Positions 7,480-15,135 of a stretch of DNA of 31,686 nt are shown piece after piece. A program made the position numbers and the translations under genes. Each line of letters begins with the position of its first letter. The first letter of the stretch is position 1. The notes beneath the pieces were generated by a model that saw only the letters and a list, made by a program, of their open reading frames with translations, was not told the DNA's origin and did no database searches. The stretch comes from a virus, in the IMG/VR virus record IMGVR_UViG_3300009431_000082, positions 1 to 31,686 of that record. The stretch is one strand, 5' to 3'.

Positions 7480-7864
7480 AGGAGTAGGTGGTGTAAAGAA
7501 GGTAGCCGGAACAATCTACAACAAGATTAAATTTAAATCCAAGCTAGAACTATTTATGTACAAACAACTTAAGGAAGCCAAAATAAAGTTTGATTATGAG
7601 AAACATAAATTTGTTCTAATCAAAGGTTTCTCCTACGGGGGAAGAAAGATCAGGTCAATTACTTACACGCCTGATTTTGTATTGAAAGACCATCCTGTTG
7701 TGATTGAAACTAAGGGATTTATTACTGAGGTCTTTAGAATTAAGATGAAGCTATTTAAATGGTTTCTGACAAATGAAAACGATGTAAGGGACATTTACAT
7801 GCCTAGAAATCAGAAACAATGCTTAGAAGTAATTGAAATTATTAAACAAAAATACAAAATATGA
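7466..7864 (+). CDS. PD-(D/E)XK endonuclease (DUF1064 / resolvase-like)
   Basis: 132 residues with the PD-(D/E)XK active site complete: Glu at 28 (KSKLELFMY), Asp at 70 (YTPDF), and Glu-x-Lys at 81-83 (VIETKG), followed by a helix with FRIKMKLFKW. The N-terminus is strongly basic (MKKRRGVGGVKK). Size and motif spacing match small phage nucleases of the DUF1064 type, related to Holliday-junction and T7-endonuclease-I-like enzymes. Likely role: cutting branched DNA during replication and recombination. Placement directly after the primase module agrees. The exact substrate cannot be read from sequence. Confidence 0.78.
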   Translation: MKKRRGVGGVKKVAGTIYNKIKFKSKLELFMYKQLKEAKIKFDYEKHKFVLIKGFSYGGRKIRSITYTPDFVLKDHPVVIETKGFITEVFRIKMKLFKWFLTNENDVRDIYMPRNQKQCLEVIEIIKQKYKI

Positions 7865-8187
7865 CACTAGAATTAGTTTGGAAAAACCCTAAGTCCTATT
7901 GGACAAATAAGTTTCCGCTTAAGAACAGCGAAGTCTTAGTAACTGGTTGGTACAATACTGGGGAATCAGATAATAATGGAAAAATTTTAACAAAACCTAG
8001 CTTTGAAGTAGAAGCAATCTTAATGGTAATTACTAACCCTAAGGGCCAGATAGTTCACATACCAGTAAGTAAGATGCTAGAAGATCTTAACTCCATTACC
8101 TGGAGAAAAGATACAGATAACGATTTATTTGAGTACTTTGAACATAAAATGATTGAATATTGTGGAAAACAAATTAAAGAGAGGTGA
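7861..8187 (+). CDS. Hypothetical protein, 108 aa
   Basis: Starts in an ATGA overlap with the nuclease gene. Trp- and Asn-rich start, then a predicted beta-rich body (EVLVTGWYNTG, VEAILMVITNPKGQIVHIPVSKM) with a C-terminal helix. It resembles small phage proteins with an SH3-like or barrel fold, which is an impression only. No catalytic residues are evident. The end overlaps the next gene by up to 35 bases. Confidence 0.6.
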   Translation: MTLELVWKNPKSYWTNKFPLKNSEVLVTGWYNTGESDNNGKILTKPSFEVEAILMVITNPKGQIVHIPVSKMLEDLNSITWRKDTDNDLFEYFEHKMIEYCGKQIKER

Positions 8188-8443
8188 TTTGGTTCTAATT
8201 GGAAGTACAGTTCATGTTTGTCTAGAACCGAACGAAAGAGATGGTTTCTACAACATGCTTCCTTTAGAGTACTATTATGGTAGATTAGATTTTACGAAAA
8301 TGCACGATTATGGTAAAAGTCTTATTGCTAAAGAATCAATAGAATATGTTTTTTGTAAAGTATCTCCAAAACAGTTATCAGAACCACAAAAAAGAGATTA
8401 TGAGAAGATTAAGACAAAAGGATTAGACACAGATTTACTATGA
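8153..8443 (+). CDS. Hypothetical protein (tandem paralogue 1), 96 aa or slightly shorter
   Basis: The only start codons are non-ATG: TTG at 8153 or GTG at 8162; both overlap the upstream gene. The protein begins with KRGDLVLIGS and ends with VSPKQL...RDYEKIKT. The next gene product has the same layout (IRLFDLVAIGT at the start, KIDPDQL...INYDKLMK at the end), so the two are probably diverged tandem copies. The beta-rich N-terminus looks like a small barrel. Function unknown. Confidence 0.55.
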   Translation: MNIVENKLKRGDLVLIGSTVHVCLEPNERDGFYNMLPLEYYYGRLDFTKMHDYGKSLIAKESIEYVFCKVSPKQLSEPQKRDYEKIKTKGLDTDLL

Positions 8444-8799
8444 AACACAAAGAAACAAGATTTAAGTACATAAATGGAGAACCAATAAGACTATTTGATT
8501 TAGTAGCAATTGGTACTTATGGTAGTTTATTTTGGTTTGGGTTAGTCTCTCCTAAGACACTAAAGTACCATACTTTACATATTATCACACTAGGTGGTTC
8601 AAGGGTTTGGGGCCAAACCAGAACCTTCGTCATAACTGGGCCAGATATTCTAATGGACTGGGGAACAGACTTCATTGCATCAAATATTGAAGGAAAAATA
8701 GTCAAAATTGATCCAGATCAATTAAACAAAGAAATGAGAATAAACTATGACAAACTTATGAAACAAATAAATTATGAGTCTTCAGCAGATAACACTTGA
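8440..8799 (+). CDS. Hypothetical protein (tandem paralogue 2), 119 aa
   Basis: ATGA overlap with the preceding gene and a 26-base overlap with the rIIA-like gene. It shares with its neighbour an N-terminal DLVxIG strand and a C-terminal P-x-QL-(x4-6)-R-x2-Y-(D/E)-K-(I/L) pattern. Between these lies an aromatic stretch with hydrophobic strands (YHTLHIITLGG, TFVITGPDILMDWG). No signal peptide. Not recognised beyond the paralogy. Confidence 0.6.
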   Translation: MKHKETRFKYINGEPIRLFDLVAIGTYGSLFWFGLVSPKTLKYHTLHIITLGGSRVWGQTRTFVITGPDILMDWGTDFIASNIEGKIVKIDPDQLNKEMRINYDKLMKQINYESSADNT

Positions 8800-9248
8800 C
8801 ACAACTGGTACTAAAGGTATCAAAAAGGAAATAAATTTAAATAGCATCAACGTAGTACTAGATGCACTACAAGTTTACGCCTACTCCAACCCAATTGAGA
8901 GTACGGTAAGAGAGCTTACATCTAATGCACTTGATGCTCAGCGTGAAAAAGAAATAGCTCTGGAGATTCTTGAAGGAAAAGCTAAACCAGAGGATTATTT
9001 TATTGAGAAGAAGGGTAAGGAATTTGAGGACAGCAAGTTTGATGTTACTTACTACAATAAAGATTGGCTAGATTCAGAGCAGAATGAGGTGGAACTAGAG
9101 TACTATGATATTCCCGGTTCTGGCTTCTGCGATGAATTTGTGGTAAGAGATTGGGGAGTAGGAATCGGTAATGGTAGACTTGAAGGAGTTTTACAGCTAG
9201 GATTTTCTAGCAAGAGGAACTCACGTGAACTAATAGGCGGATTTGGGT
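8774..9248 (+). CDS. rIIA: rIIA-like GHKL ATPase, exon 1 (join 8774..9248, 10213..12428)
   Basis: Exon 1 encodes residues 1-158 and the first base of codon 159 of an 896-residue protein. The GHKL (Bergerat) ATP-binding fold is clear: N-box ESTVRELTSNALDA with Glu47, Asn51 and Asp54, then the G1 box RDWGVGIG with Asp126, Gly128 and Gly130. The exon stops inside the G2 ATP-lid motif (GGFG|L). Without splicing, translation adds MKI and meets a TAG at 9260-9262. Joining to 10213 gives GFGLGQKSALS, the expected lid. T4 rIIA, the family reference, is a membrane-associated protein acting with rIIB against prophage exclusion; the function here is inferred. The start at 8774 overlaps the previous gene by 26 bases. 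Confidence 0.85.
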
Positions 9249-9306
9249 TAATGAAGATCTAGCCCAGTTATTTTGTAAAAAATAATTAAAAATATTACAT
9301 GAATTA

Positions 9307-9338
9307 TTTGGAAAACTAAGGAAAATGTTGTATCTTTG
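9307..9338 (+). promoter_or_regulatory. Bacteroidota-type promoter inside the intron, for the homing endonuclease
   Basis: TTTG at 9307-9310, a 20-base spacer and TATCTTTG at 9331-9338, with the TTTGGAAA upstream box shared by the promoters at 1961 and 12432. Initiation would be expected a few bases after 9338, only about 20 bases before the endonuclease ATG. It allows the endonuclease to be expressed independently of the rIIA-like pre-mRNA. Confidence 0.75.
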
Positions 9339-9362
9339 TACCTAGACATAAACCTCTAGGTA
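9339..9362 (+). repeat. Inverted repeat sequestering the endonuclease start codon
   Basis: TACCTAG (9339-9345) and CTAGGTA (9356-9362) are perfect 7-base complements with a 10-base loop. G-U pairs could extend the stem by two. The right arm includes the A of the start codon at 9362-9364. The left arm begins right after the TATCTTTG box, where transcription from the internal promoter should start. Read-through RNA from the rIIA-like gene can form the whole hairpin; RNA started at the internal promoter probably lacks part of the left arm. Confidence 0.65.
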
Positions 9363-10081
9363 TGAAAAATAGGAATCATAATTATTTTGATAAAATAGAC
9401 ACAGAATACAAAGCTTACATTTTAGGTTTCATTTTTGCTGATGGGACAATTGAGTTAGCAAAAGGAAACAGAATGAAGAGACTTAGAATATCTGTGCAAA
9501 TTGAAGATGGTTACATTCTTGACAAACTTGGAAAGGATGTGGGTAACAAAAAAACTGTTGTAAGATATCCACCGTCTTCTGTTAAAAATAGTTGGAAGAA
9601 ACAACTCAGTTTATCTATTAGCTCAGACATTTTGTGTGATAGGTTAATTGAACTAGGTTGTGCACCAAGGAAGTCCATTGTAGGAATGGATTTTCCTAAA
9701 TTACCAACTAAAATGGTTAGACATTTTATTAGGGGCTTCTTCGATGGAGATGGAAGCATTGTTATTAACAAATACATTTACAAAGGAAAATACAAGTCAA
9801 GAGTATTCAGGCGTAAGAGAATAGCATTGTGTTCAACATCTCAACAATTCTTAGAAGACTTAATAAAAGAACTACCAATATCAAAGATTTACAAAACTGT
9901 AAGAGTAAGAAATCTTTCGGTACATATTTACTGGATCGAAAGAAAAGCAGATATTGTAGAGATGAATAATTACTTTTACAAAGATTCCGAATTTTTTCTT
10001 CAAAGGAAAAAAGACAAGTTTTCTATGTCAACCAAGAGCCAAGCCTTAGGTACACCTAAGGAAGGTCTAGAGACTACCTGA
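9362..10081 (+). CDS. LAGLIDADG homing endonuclease encoded in the group I intron
   Basis: 239 residues with two LAGLIDADG motifs, so a monomeric two-domain enzyme: YILGFIFADG at 19-28 and HFIRGFFDGDG at 121-131. Each ends in the catalytic acidic residue. The protein is basic, as usual for this family. It should cut intron-less alleles of the rIIA-like gene near the insertion point, so that repair copies the intron. Its last codons run into the intron core: the reading frame covers the probable P5 hairpin and the 5' strand of P7 and ends at 10081. It has its own promoter and a start-codon hairpin just upstream. A dual maturase role is possible but not indicated. Confidence 0.93.
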   Translation: MKNRNHNYFDKIDTEYKAYILGFIFADGTIELAKGNRMKRLRISVQIEDGYILDKLGKDVGNKKTVVRYPPSSVKNSWKKQLSLSISSDILCDRLIELGCAPRKSIVGMDFPKLPTKMVRHFIRGFFDGDGSIVINKYIYKGKYKSRVFRRKRIALCSTSQQFLEDLIKELPISKIYKTVRVRNLSVHIYWIERKADIVEMNNYFYKDSEFFLQRKKDKFSMSTKSQALGTPKEGLETT

Positions 10082-10212
10082 GCAGTTTAGTCTGCTTAAT
10101 AACAGGAAGTAGGTTACCTTAGTCGGTAACTGAAAAAGCGTGTAACACCCTACCAAATTTAGAGGGTGATGAGATAGTCCGACACTCATGGAAACATGAG
10201 ATTAACAGAAAG

Positions 10213-12428
10213 TAGGTCAAAAATCAGCTCTGTCTACAGGTGCACCAATGTACACTATGATTACAGCACATGAAGGCAGACTATTCAAGTTCAATATCTA
10301 TTCTGATAAGATTGATATTCTAGTAGGAAAGTTAAATGAAGAGACGGGCAAGAAGAACAGATTTGTAACATTCTCACACGGAGAGCAAGTTCACTATGAA
10401 GAGACAAGACGTAAGAATTTTACGGAAATAATTGTACCTGTAAAGAAGTTAAATAAACATAAGTTCATTGATGCTGTTAAATCACAGCTACTTTATTTAC
10501 CTGGAGTTAAGTTTTACACAACCGAAGGAGAGAATCGTTACGAAGAGTCATTCAGAGCAGAAGTTTTGTACGAATCTGAGAATATTGTTATTAGTAACAA
10601 CCGTAGATTTGGCAGACCCCACTTGCTGGTGGTCAAAGACAAATCAGCAAATGCAGGAATATGTTACAACGAGATTGACTATAAAGAACTAGAGTTAGAA
10701 CAACGTTACGGTAAGGTAGCTCTTAAGGTTCAGACCAGGGCTGTTACTAAGGATGAGAATGGTAAAGAAACTCTTATTAATGAAGGAATAGCAGTAACAC
10801 CCAATAGAGAACAGGTTATCTGGAATGATCATACTAAAGAGTATCTGTTAAAGATTACCAGAGGAGTATCAGAAGAAGCTGCACAAATAATTGAGAAGGA
10901 GCTGAAGGAAGAAGACTTCTTAAGATGGATTAATAAAGCAGTCCAAGTTACTTCCAACTTTAAGTATGGTTCAGTGCTTCACGAGATCTCGCAAATGGTT
11001 GACAAGTCAACTATGGCACCTAAATTCCCGAAAGACAAGACAATAAAGCTAAAGGAGCTAAAGAAGTTGTTTTGGGGATTAGATGTTAGACATGTACGTC
11101 TGGTAAATGAGTGGGGACGTGGTGGTAATACTAAGGTTACTAAGGTACATAGAGATAAGATTGACTCATGGCACCACTTTGGTGGTAAGAATGTCTTTCT
11201 AAAGACCGAGCCTACGTCTCATGTTAAGGACCGTTACATTATGTCTAAGATTCTAAAGCAGGACAGCTACGGACAGCATGATCAGGGATTTCTGATGGTA
11301 GAAACACTTGATTATGACGCTTTATTAGAAGAGGCTGTTGCTAAAGGATCTACTGCTAAGGCTAGAAAGGAAATTGAAGAGAAACTAAATAAACTAGTAG
11401 AACAAAGAACTAAGGTACTAGATTTATTGAAAGCATCAGAAGACATTAAGATTTATGACGATGTAGAGGTACCAGATGACTTTAAAGTAGAAGCAGAAGA
11501 GACGGAAGCTAAGATTGAGGAGCTAATAAAAGAAGAAACTATGTCACTAGAGGCTTTACGTAAAGCTAACGGTCAAGTAGTGTTCTTTACTCCAAGACCA
11601 GACCAAGGCTGGAAACATAGTCCTGACTTAGTAATGGAAAAACAGGAAGAGAAAATCTCAGACTTGTCTTCAATATTTGAAAGAGTTTACTATGGTTTTG
11701 ATGAAGATCGTCCTAAGCTGGAGTGTGCTTGTAAAATACTAGGTAGAAATGATCAGAAGTCTTGGTACAACTCTAAACTAGCAATCGTAAAAATAGCTAA
11801 ATCTAATGAGAAGCACTTCAAAACAGTAGGAGAACATATTAGTAAATTCTTTTATGAAATAAATAACAAACAGGAAGTAATTGTGACACAAGAGGTATCA
11901 GACTACATAACAGCCAGGCACATATCTAAGAAACTGGAAGAAGCTAAATTTAGTTTCTTCACTAATTATGGAATAGTTGATGAAAGATTAGCTAGTATTT
12001 ACAAACACCTGGTAGAATTTGCAGGCAGGAGCTTTGAAACTAAGTATAAACTAAGTACTGGACGTGAAGAAACAGAGAAGGAGATGTTGGAGAATCTACT
12101 TAAGTATGCAGAGTTCCAACAGTTCGTGGAAAAGAATGGTGATGATGATGCCGCAATTGCAACTAAGAGTAAAGAATTATTTACAGTAGAAGGTGTAAAA
12201 GGTTCAAATATCTTACAGATGGTTGAACTAAAGAGACTAGGTCTCTTAGAGGAATATGCAGAAAACATATTTCCTCTGTTCAATGAGATAAATGTTCTAA
12301 CCAGTGTAAGATACGACGACAGTGTTGATTCTAGAATCATCAATATGATAAGAATTATCCTAAGAGAGTACAATCTAGAGCCTTTTGACATTCCAGAAGA
12401 ATTATTAATTAAGAAAAAAAGTGACTAA
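10213..12428 (+). CDS. rIIA: rIIA-like GHKL ATPase, exon 2
   Basis: Exon 2 supplies the last two bases of codon 159 (Leu) and residues 160-896, beginning GQKSALSTGAPMYTMI, which completes the ATP lid. An ATG at 10248 in this frame is not needed as a start, because the open frame upstream of it encodes conserved lid residues. The next 200 residues are beta-rich (GHKL transducer-like region). A helical, acidic coiled-coil-like segment (about residues 475-560) and a mainly helical C-terminal third follow. The length is close to that of phage rIIA proteins (T4 rIIA is about 725) but longer. The rIIB-like gene comes next, behind its own promoter, reproducing the T4 rIIA-rIIB pairing. Confidence 0.83.
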
Positions 12429-12431
12429 AAA

Positions 12432-12463
12432 TTTGGAAATTTTCAAAAAGTTTATTATCTTTG
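12432..12463 (+). promoter_or_regulatory. Bacteroidota-type promoter upstream of rIIB-like gene
   Basis: TTTG at 12432-12435, a 20-base spacer and TATCTTTG at 12456-12463, within the 51-base gap between the rIIA-like stop and the rIIB-like ATG at 12480. The extended TTTGGAAA box matches the other two promoters. The start codon lies 17 bases downstream. Confidence 0.78.
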
Positions 12464-12479
12464 TAAAAATCAATTGATT

Positions 12480-13673
12480 ATGATAAATATTAATGTTAGT
12501 GGAAAACTAATTTCGGGTTCCTATGGAAGGGAACAGTTCGTTGTACGCTACACAAAGGAGCGGTATGACAAAATGATGGAGATTAAAAAGGATGCTGACA
12601 AAGCTGAGGATTTAACTGCACTACAAAACTATTATTCTGAGTTTGCTGGTTACACCAAAGAGACAGCTAAGGAGATGGTAGAGACTATCTGTCCTTACAT
12701 CTACCAAGATGATTTGACAGAAGAATTTTTCTTAAAAAGTGAAGATGTTATTTCATCCATTCCAATTCCTCAAGTACTTGTTGACAGAATACTAGAATCA
12801 GCAGAAAAAGGAATTGATTTTGAGCCACTTGTTAAATTGTGGATAAGATGGTTACGTAATCCCAAACTAAGGAGGGGTACTAAACAGCAAAGGCTAGCTT
12901 TCTCGGACCTATTTGCTAACTACATAAGTACATTCTTCGTTAATGTAGAGAAGACCAGAGAGTTAATGGATGATCAGGGACTAGCAGAAGAAGTTGCTAT
13001 CAAACTATCTTCAGTTAGTGATGTATCGGTAACCCAGGAAGGGCTACTCTGTACTTATAAGGTAGTTAATGAACTATCCGAGTACACTAGCTACGATGAA
13101 GAAGGTAAGTTTGTCTCTAGTCGAGAAATCCATAATAAGGAGACTGACAACGAAACAGGTTTATCTGTAACTGAACAACCCAAACTTAACGAAGGAAGAG
13201 TCTTTGAACCGTGTATGATGAGAGACCGTGGTGATGCTATTTACATCGAGGGAGCAAACGGTTATCCAAACAGAGAACATAAGGTTAAAATTGGTTGTGT
13301 GCACAGACTACCAGACTGGAGCTATGTTAACACAGATGACTCAGTAAGCTGTGTAAAAGGTCTACATACAGGTTCTCTAACTTACGTTAAAGGCTGGCAA
13401 AGTTGTGGGAGTGAGACATTGGATGTACTACTCGATCCGATGCATATTGGTGCTGTAGCTAATGGTGATAATGCATTAAGAGTATTACAATATTTTGTAC
13501 ACGGAGCTTGGACCGGAACTAATGGTTCAATCTATCACTCTTCTACCTACGCTGCACAGACAGACGAGGAGTGGGACAGAATGCGTAAGGAAGTAGTTGA
13601 GTATTTTGCCAGAGAAAGAGAGAAAGTGATTGAAGCTCAGGATGAAGAAATTGCTGAGATTGAAGCTATTTAA
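12480..13673 (+). CDS. rIIB: rIIB-like protein
   Basis: 397 residues from the ATG at 12480; a TTG at 12474 would add two residues but is less likely. The C-terminal third carries the rIIB signature region: KGLHTGSLTYVKGW, followed by a strand and LDPMHIGAVAN and LRVLQYFVHG, matching the GLH-x-(A/G)S-x2-YVxG pattern of the family. The N-terminal half is helical with no clear motif. Cys residues around 230-310 are scattered. In T4, rIIB works with rIIA at the membrane against Rex exclusion; its biochemical activity is unknown. Adjacency to the GHKL gene strongly supports the assignment. The C-terminal tail is a Glu-rich helix. Confidence 0.8.
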   Translation: MININVSGKLISGSYGREQFVVRYTKERYDKMMEIKKDADKAEDLTALQNYYSEFAGYTKETAKEMVETICPYIYQDDLTEEFFLKSEDVISSIPIPQVLVDRILESAEKGIDFEPLVKLWIRWLRNPKLRRGTKQQRLAFSDLFANYISTFFVNVEKTRELMDDQGLAEEVAIKLSSVSDVSVTQEGLLCTYKVVNELSEYTSYDEEGKFVSSREIHNKETDNETGLSVTEQPKLNEGRVFEPCMMRDRGDAIYIEGANGYPNREHKVKIGCVHRLPDWSYVNTDDSVSCVKGLHTGSLTYVKGWQSCGSETLDVLLDPMHIGAVANGDNALRVLQYFVHGAWTGTNGSIYHSSTYAAQTDEEWDRMRKEVVEYFAREREKVIEAQDEEIAEIEAI

Positions 13674-13675
13674 AC

Positions 13676-13918
13676 ATGTCTCACTTTTACGGTAGTTTAC
13701 AAGGAAACAGAGGAAGAGTTACAAGATGTGGTTCTAAAAACTCTGGAATAGTTTCACATCTAGGAGGACATAACGTTGGATGTATGGTGGTATGTCGTAT
13801 TAATAAGGATGGAGTTAATGAAATTAGTGTTTACAGAACTACGCATTCTTTGGGAGGAAACGAGAAACTAATAGCTACAATAAAAGAGAAGGAAACAGAT
13901 GAGAGAAGATTTAATTAA
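13676..13918 (+). CDS. Conserved small phage protein of the MSHFYGS type, 80 aa
   Basis: It starts MSHFYGSLQGNRGRVTRCGS followed by KNSGI, a pattern I recognise from many small phage proteins of unknown function, usually found near nucleotide-metabolism or replication genes. The middle has a strand-rich part (HNVGCMVVCRINKDG, NEISVYRTTHS). Only two bases separate it from the rIIB-like stop, and it overlaps the next gene by 20 bases. No catalytic residues can be named. Confidence 0.75.
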   Translation: MSHFYGSLQGNRGRVTRCGSKNSGIVSHLGGHNVGCMVVCRINKDGVNEISVYRTTHSLGGNEKLIATIKEKETDERRFN

Positions 13919-14876
13919 ATACAAGGAAACAGAGGCTGCCAGTCAGTCTCTGTTATCCGCTCTAGACGTACATCCAAGAAGTTTGGTTGAAACTGATGGG
14001 GAAGATGAAGAATATTTTAGGTTTGGTTCGTTAGTAGACTGTCTGATGTTCACACCAGAGGACTATGATGAACTGTTCTTCCAAATCAGTGTACCTAAAC
14101 CAGGAGATAAAATGGGTGAATGGCTCGATGCTTATTTAAACATTGAGTTAGAACCAGATTACAGGTTACAAGACGCCGAAAAACTTATTTTAAAGGCCCG
14201 TGAGAGCGTTAACTACAATAGTAGGCTCTCAGACCAAGTAGCCTTAGATAAGTTCAACAAGGTATGTCTACCGTACTTAAATGAGGTAGCTATCGCAGGT
14301 GATCGAACCATAATTACAAGTGATAATTTTACTGAAGCAATTGCAATGCAATCAAAGCTTTTGGACAACGAATTTACTGCACCTTACTTTAGTCCTAGTA
14401 GTAAGGACATTGAAATTTTATTTCAAGTTCCTATCTACTTTACATTAGAAGGTGTAGAATTTAAGTCTTTAATCGACATTGTAGTTATCAACCACAAGAA
14501 GAAGGTAATTCAATTAGCTGACCTAAAGACTACCAGTAAATCCTTACTCTCATTTGAGAGAAGTTTTACTGACTACAGGTATTATCTGCAGGCATCTCTG
14601 TATCAATACGGTGCAGGACTGTTCTACAAAGGCTACAAGATGTCTAGTACATTTGACTTTGTAGTAGCTAACACGTGGGAAGAACCTATGATTTGGTGTG
14701 CAAATCAGATGCATCTAAGTCTTGGAATACAGGGTGGTATTACTAGGTACGGAAGGAAAATAAAAGGTGTCTATCAATTAATTGAAGATTACAAATGGCA
14801 CACACAAAACCAGAAGTATGAATACCAAGCCAATGTCTATGCAAACCATGGGAAGAAACAAATCGACATCTTATAA
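13899..14876 (+). CDS. RecB-type PD-(D/E)XK exonuclease
   Basis: 325 residues. The active site is recognisable: FGSLVDCLM at 42-50 corresponds to the helix that often carries His or Gln in RecB nucleases, Asp193 (SLIDIVVI) is the first metal ligand, D208-L-K210 (QLADLKTTS) is the D/E-x-K pair, and YYLQASLYQY (228-237) supplies the Gln and Tyr of motif IV. Layout resembles RecE / exodeoxyribonuclease VIII-like and Cas4-like phage nucleases. It probably resects double-strand ends to feed the Sak4-like annealing system upstream. Direction of digestion cannot be inferred. The start overlaps the preceding gene. Confidence 0.8.
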   Translation: MREDLIKYKETEAASQSLLSALDVHPRSLVETDGEDEEYFRFGSLVDCLMFTPEDYDELFFQISVPKPGDKMGEWLDAYLNIELEPDYRLQDAEKLILKARESVNYNSRLSDQVALDKFNKVCLPYLNEVAIAGDRTIITSDNFTEAIAMQSKLLDNEFTAPYFSPSSKDIEILFQVPIYFTLEGVEFKSLIDIVVINHKKKVIQLADLKTTSKSLLSFERSFTDYRYYLQASLYQYGAGLFYKGYKMSSTFDFVVANTWEEPMIWCANQMHLSLGIQGGITRYGRKIKGVYQLIEDYKWHTQNQKYEYQANVYANHGKKQIDIL

Positions 14877-15135
14877 GAATTTTACTAAAGAGGGTGTTTG
14901 GTTGGAAAGGTCCGAACTCTATGTTAGAACAGCTAGTAGCTTTGGAAGACCAAGAACATGTAGACTTTGTGGCACTAAAGTTGATAGAGGACAAGCTTAT
15001 CTGAATCTAGACAGACCAGGCTACAGAGGTCATTTACAAACAGGAACTTCATGTCAGGCTTGTACTGAAAATCTTATTACACAAATAAGAAAAGCTAATG
15101 ATTTACAAAGAGATAGTACATCTAAATTCTCCTAA
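14833..15135 (+). CDS. Small zinc-finger protein (two CxxC), about 100 aa
   Basis: The frame is open from an ATG at 14782, but that would nest 95 bases inside the nuclease gene and add an irregular tail. I take the ATG at 14833 (14839 and 14848 are also possible). The core has CRLC and CQAC pairs about 30 residues apart, with RxxCRLCGTKVDRGQ resembling zinc fingers of DNA-break-sensing proteins (PARP or ligase III type). This likeness is weak. Likely a zinc-bound nucleic-acid or protein adaptor. It overlaps the next gene by 38 bases. Confidence 0.62.
   Translation: MSMQTMGRNKSTSYKNFTKEGVWLERSELYVRTASSFGRPRTCRLCGTKVDRGQAYLNLDRPGYRGHLQTGTSCQACTENLITQIRKANDLQRDSTSKFS

Larger units (their letters stand above)
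9249..10212 (+). ncRNA. Self-splicing group I intron (subgroup IA-like), mobile with its endonuclease
   Basis: Boundaries follow from base pairing. P1: exon 9243-9248 (TTGGGT) with guide 9262-9267 (GCCCAG), giving the obligatory U-G wobble at the 5' splice site. P10: exon 2 start 10213-10218 (TAGGTC) with 9256-9261 (GATCTA), directly before the guide. P2: 9268-9274 with 9279-9285, GTAA loop. A 7-bp hairpin (CCTTAGG/CCTAAGG) near 10044-10061 is probably P5. P7: 10072-10076 with 10175-10179, within the hallmark GAGACTA and GAGATAGTCC. P7.1: 10081-10085/10092-10096; P7.2: 10113-10118/10125-10130. P8: 10146-10151/10163-10168. P9: 10185-10190/10195-10200, GAAA loop. The last base is G (10212). P3 was not resolved. 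P7.1/P7.2 point to subgroup IA, common in phages. Confidence 0.93.

Noticed and set aside
9249-10214. Intron boundaries shifted by one or two bases (exon 1 ending at 9249 or 9250)
   Set aside because: These give the same protein, but they lose the U-G pair at the 5' splice site and the terminal G of the intron.
11999-12391. Minus-strand frame of 130 residues
   Set aside because: Antisense to the well-supported rIIA-like exon 2. Its Ser/Leu-rich composition is what a reverse reading of that gene gives.
8774-12428. Two independent genes, 8774-9262 and 10248-12428
   Set aside because: The first lacks the end of the ATP lid and the second begins inside it. The intervening 964 bases have a group I core, and splicing joins the frames exactly.
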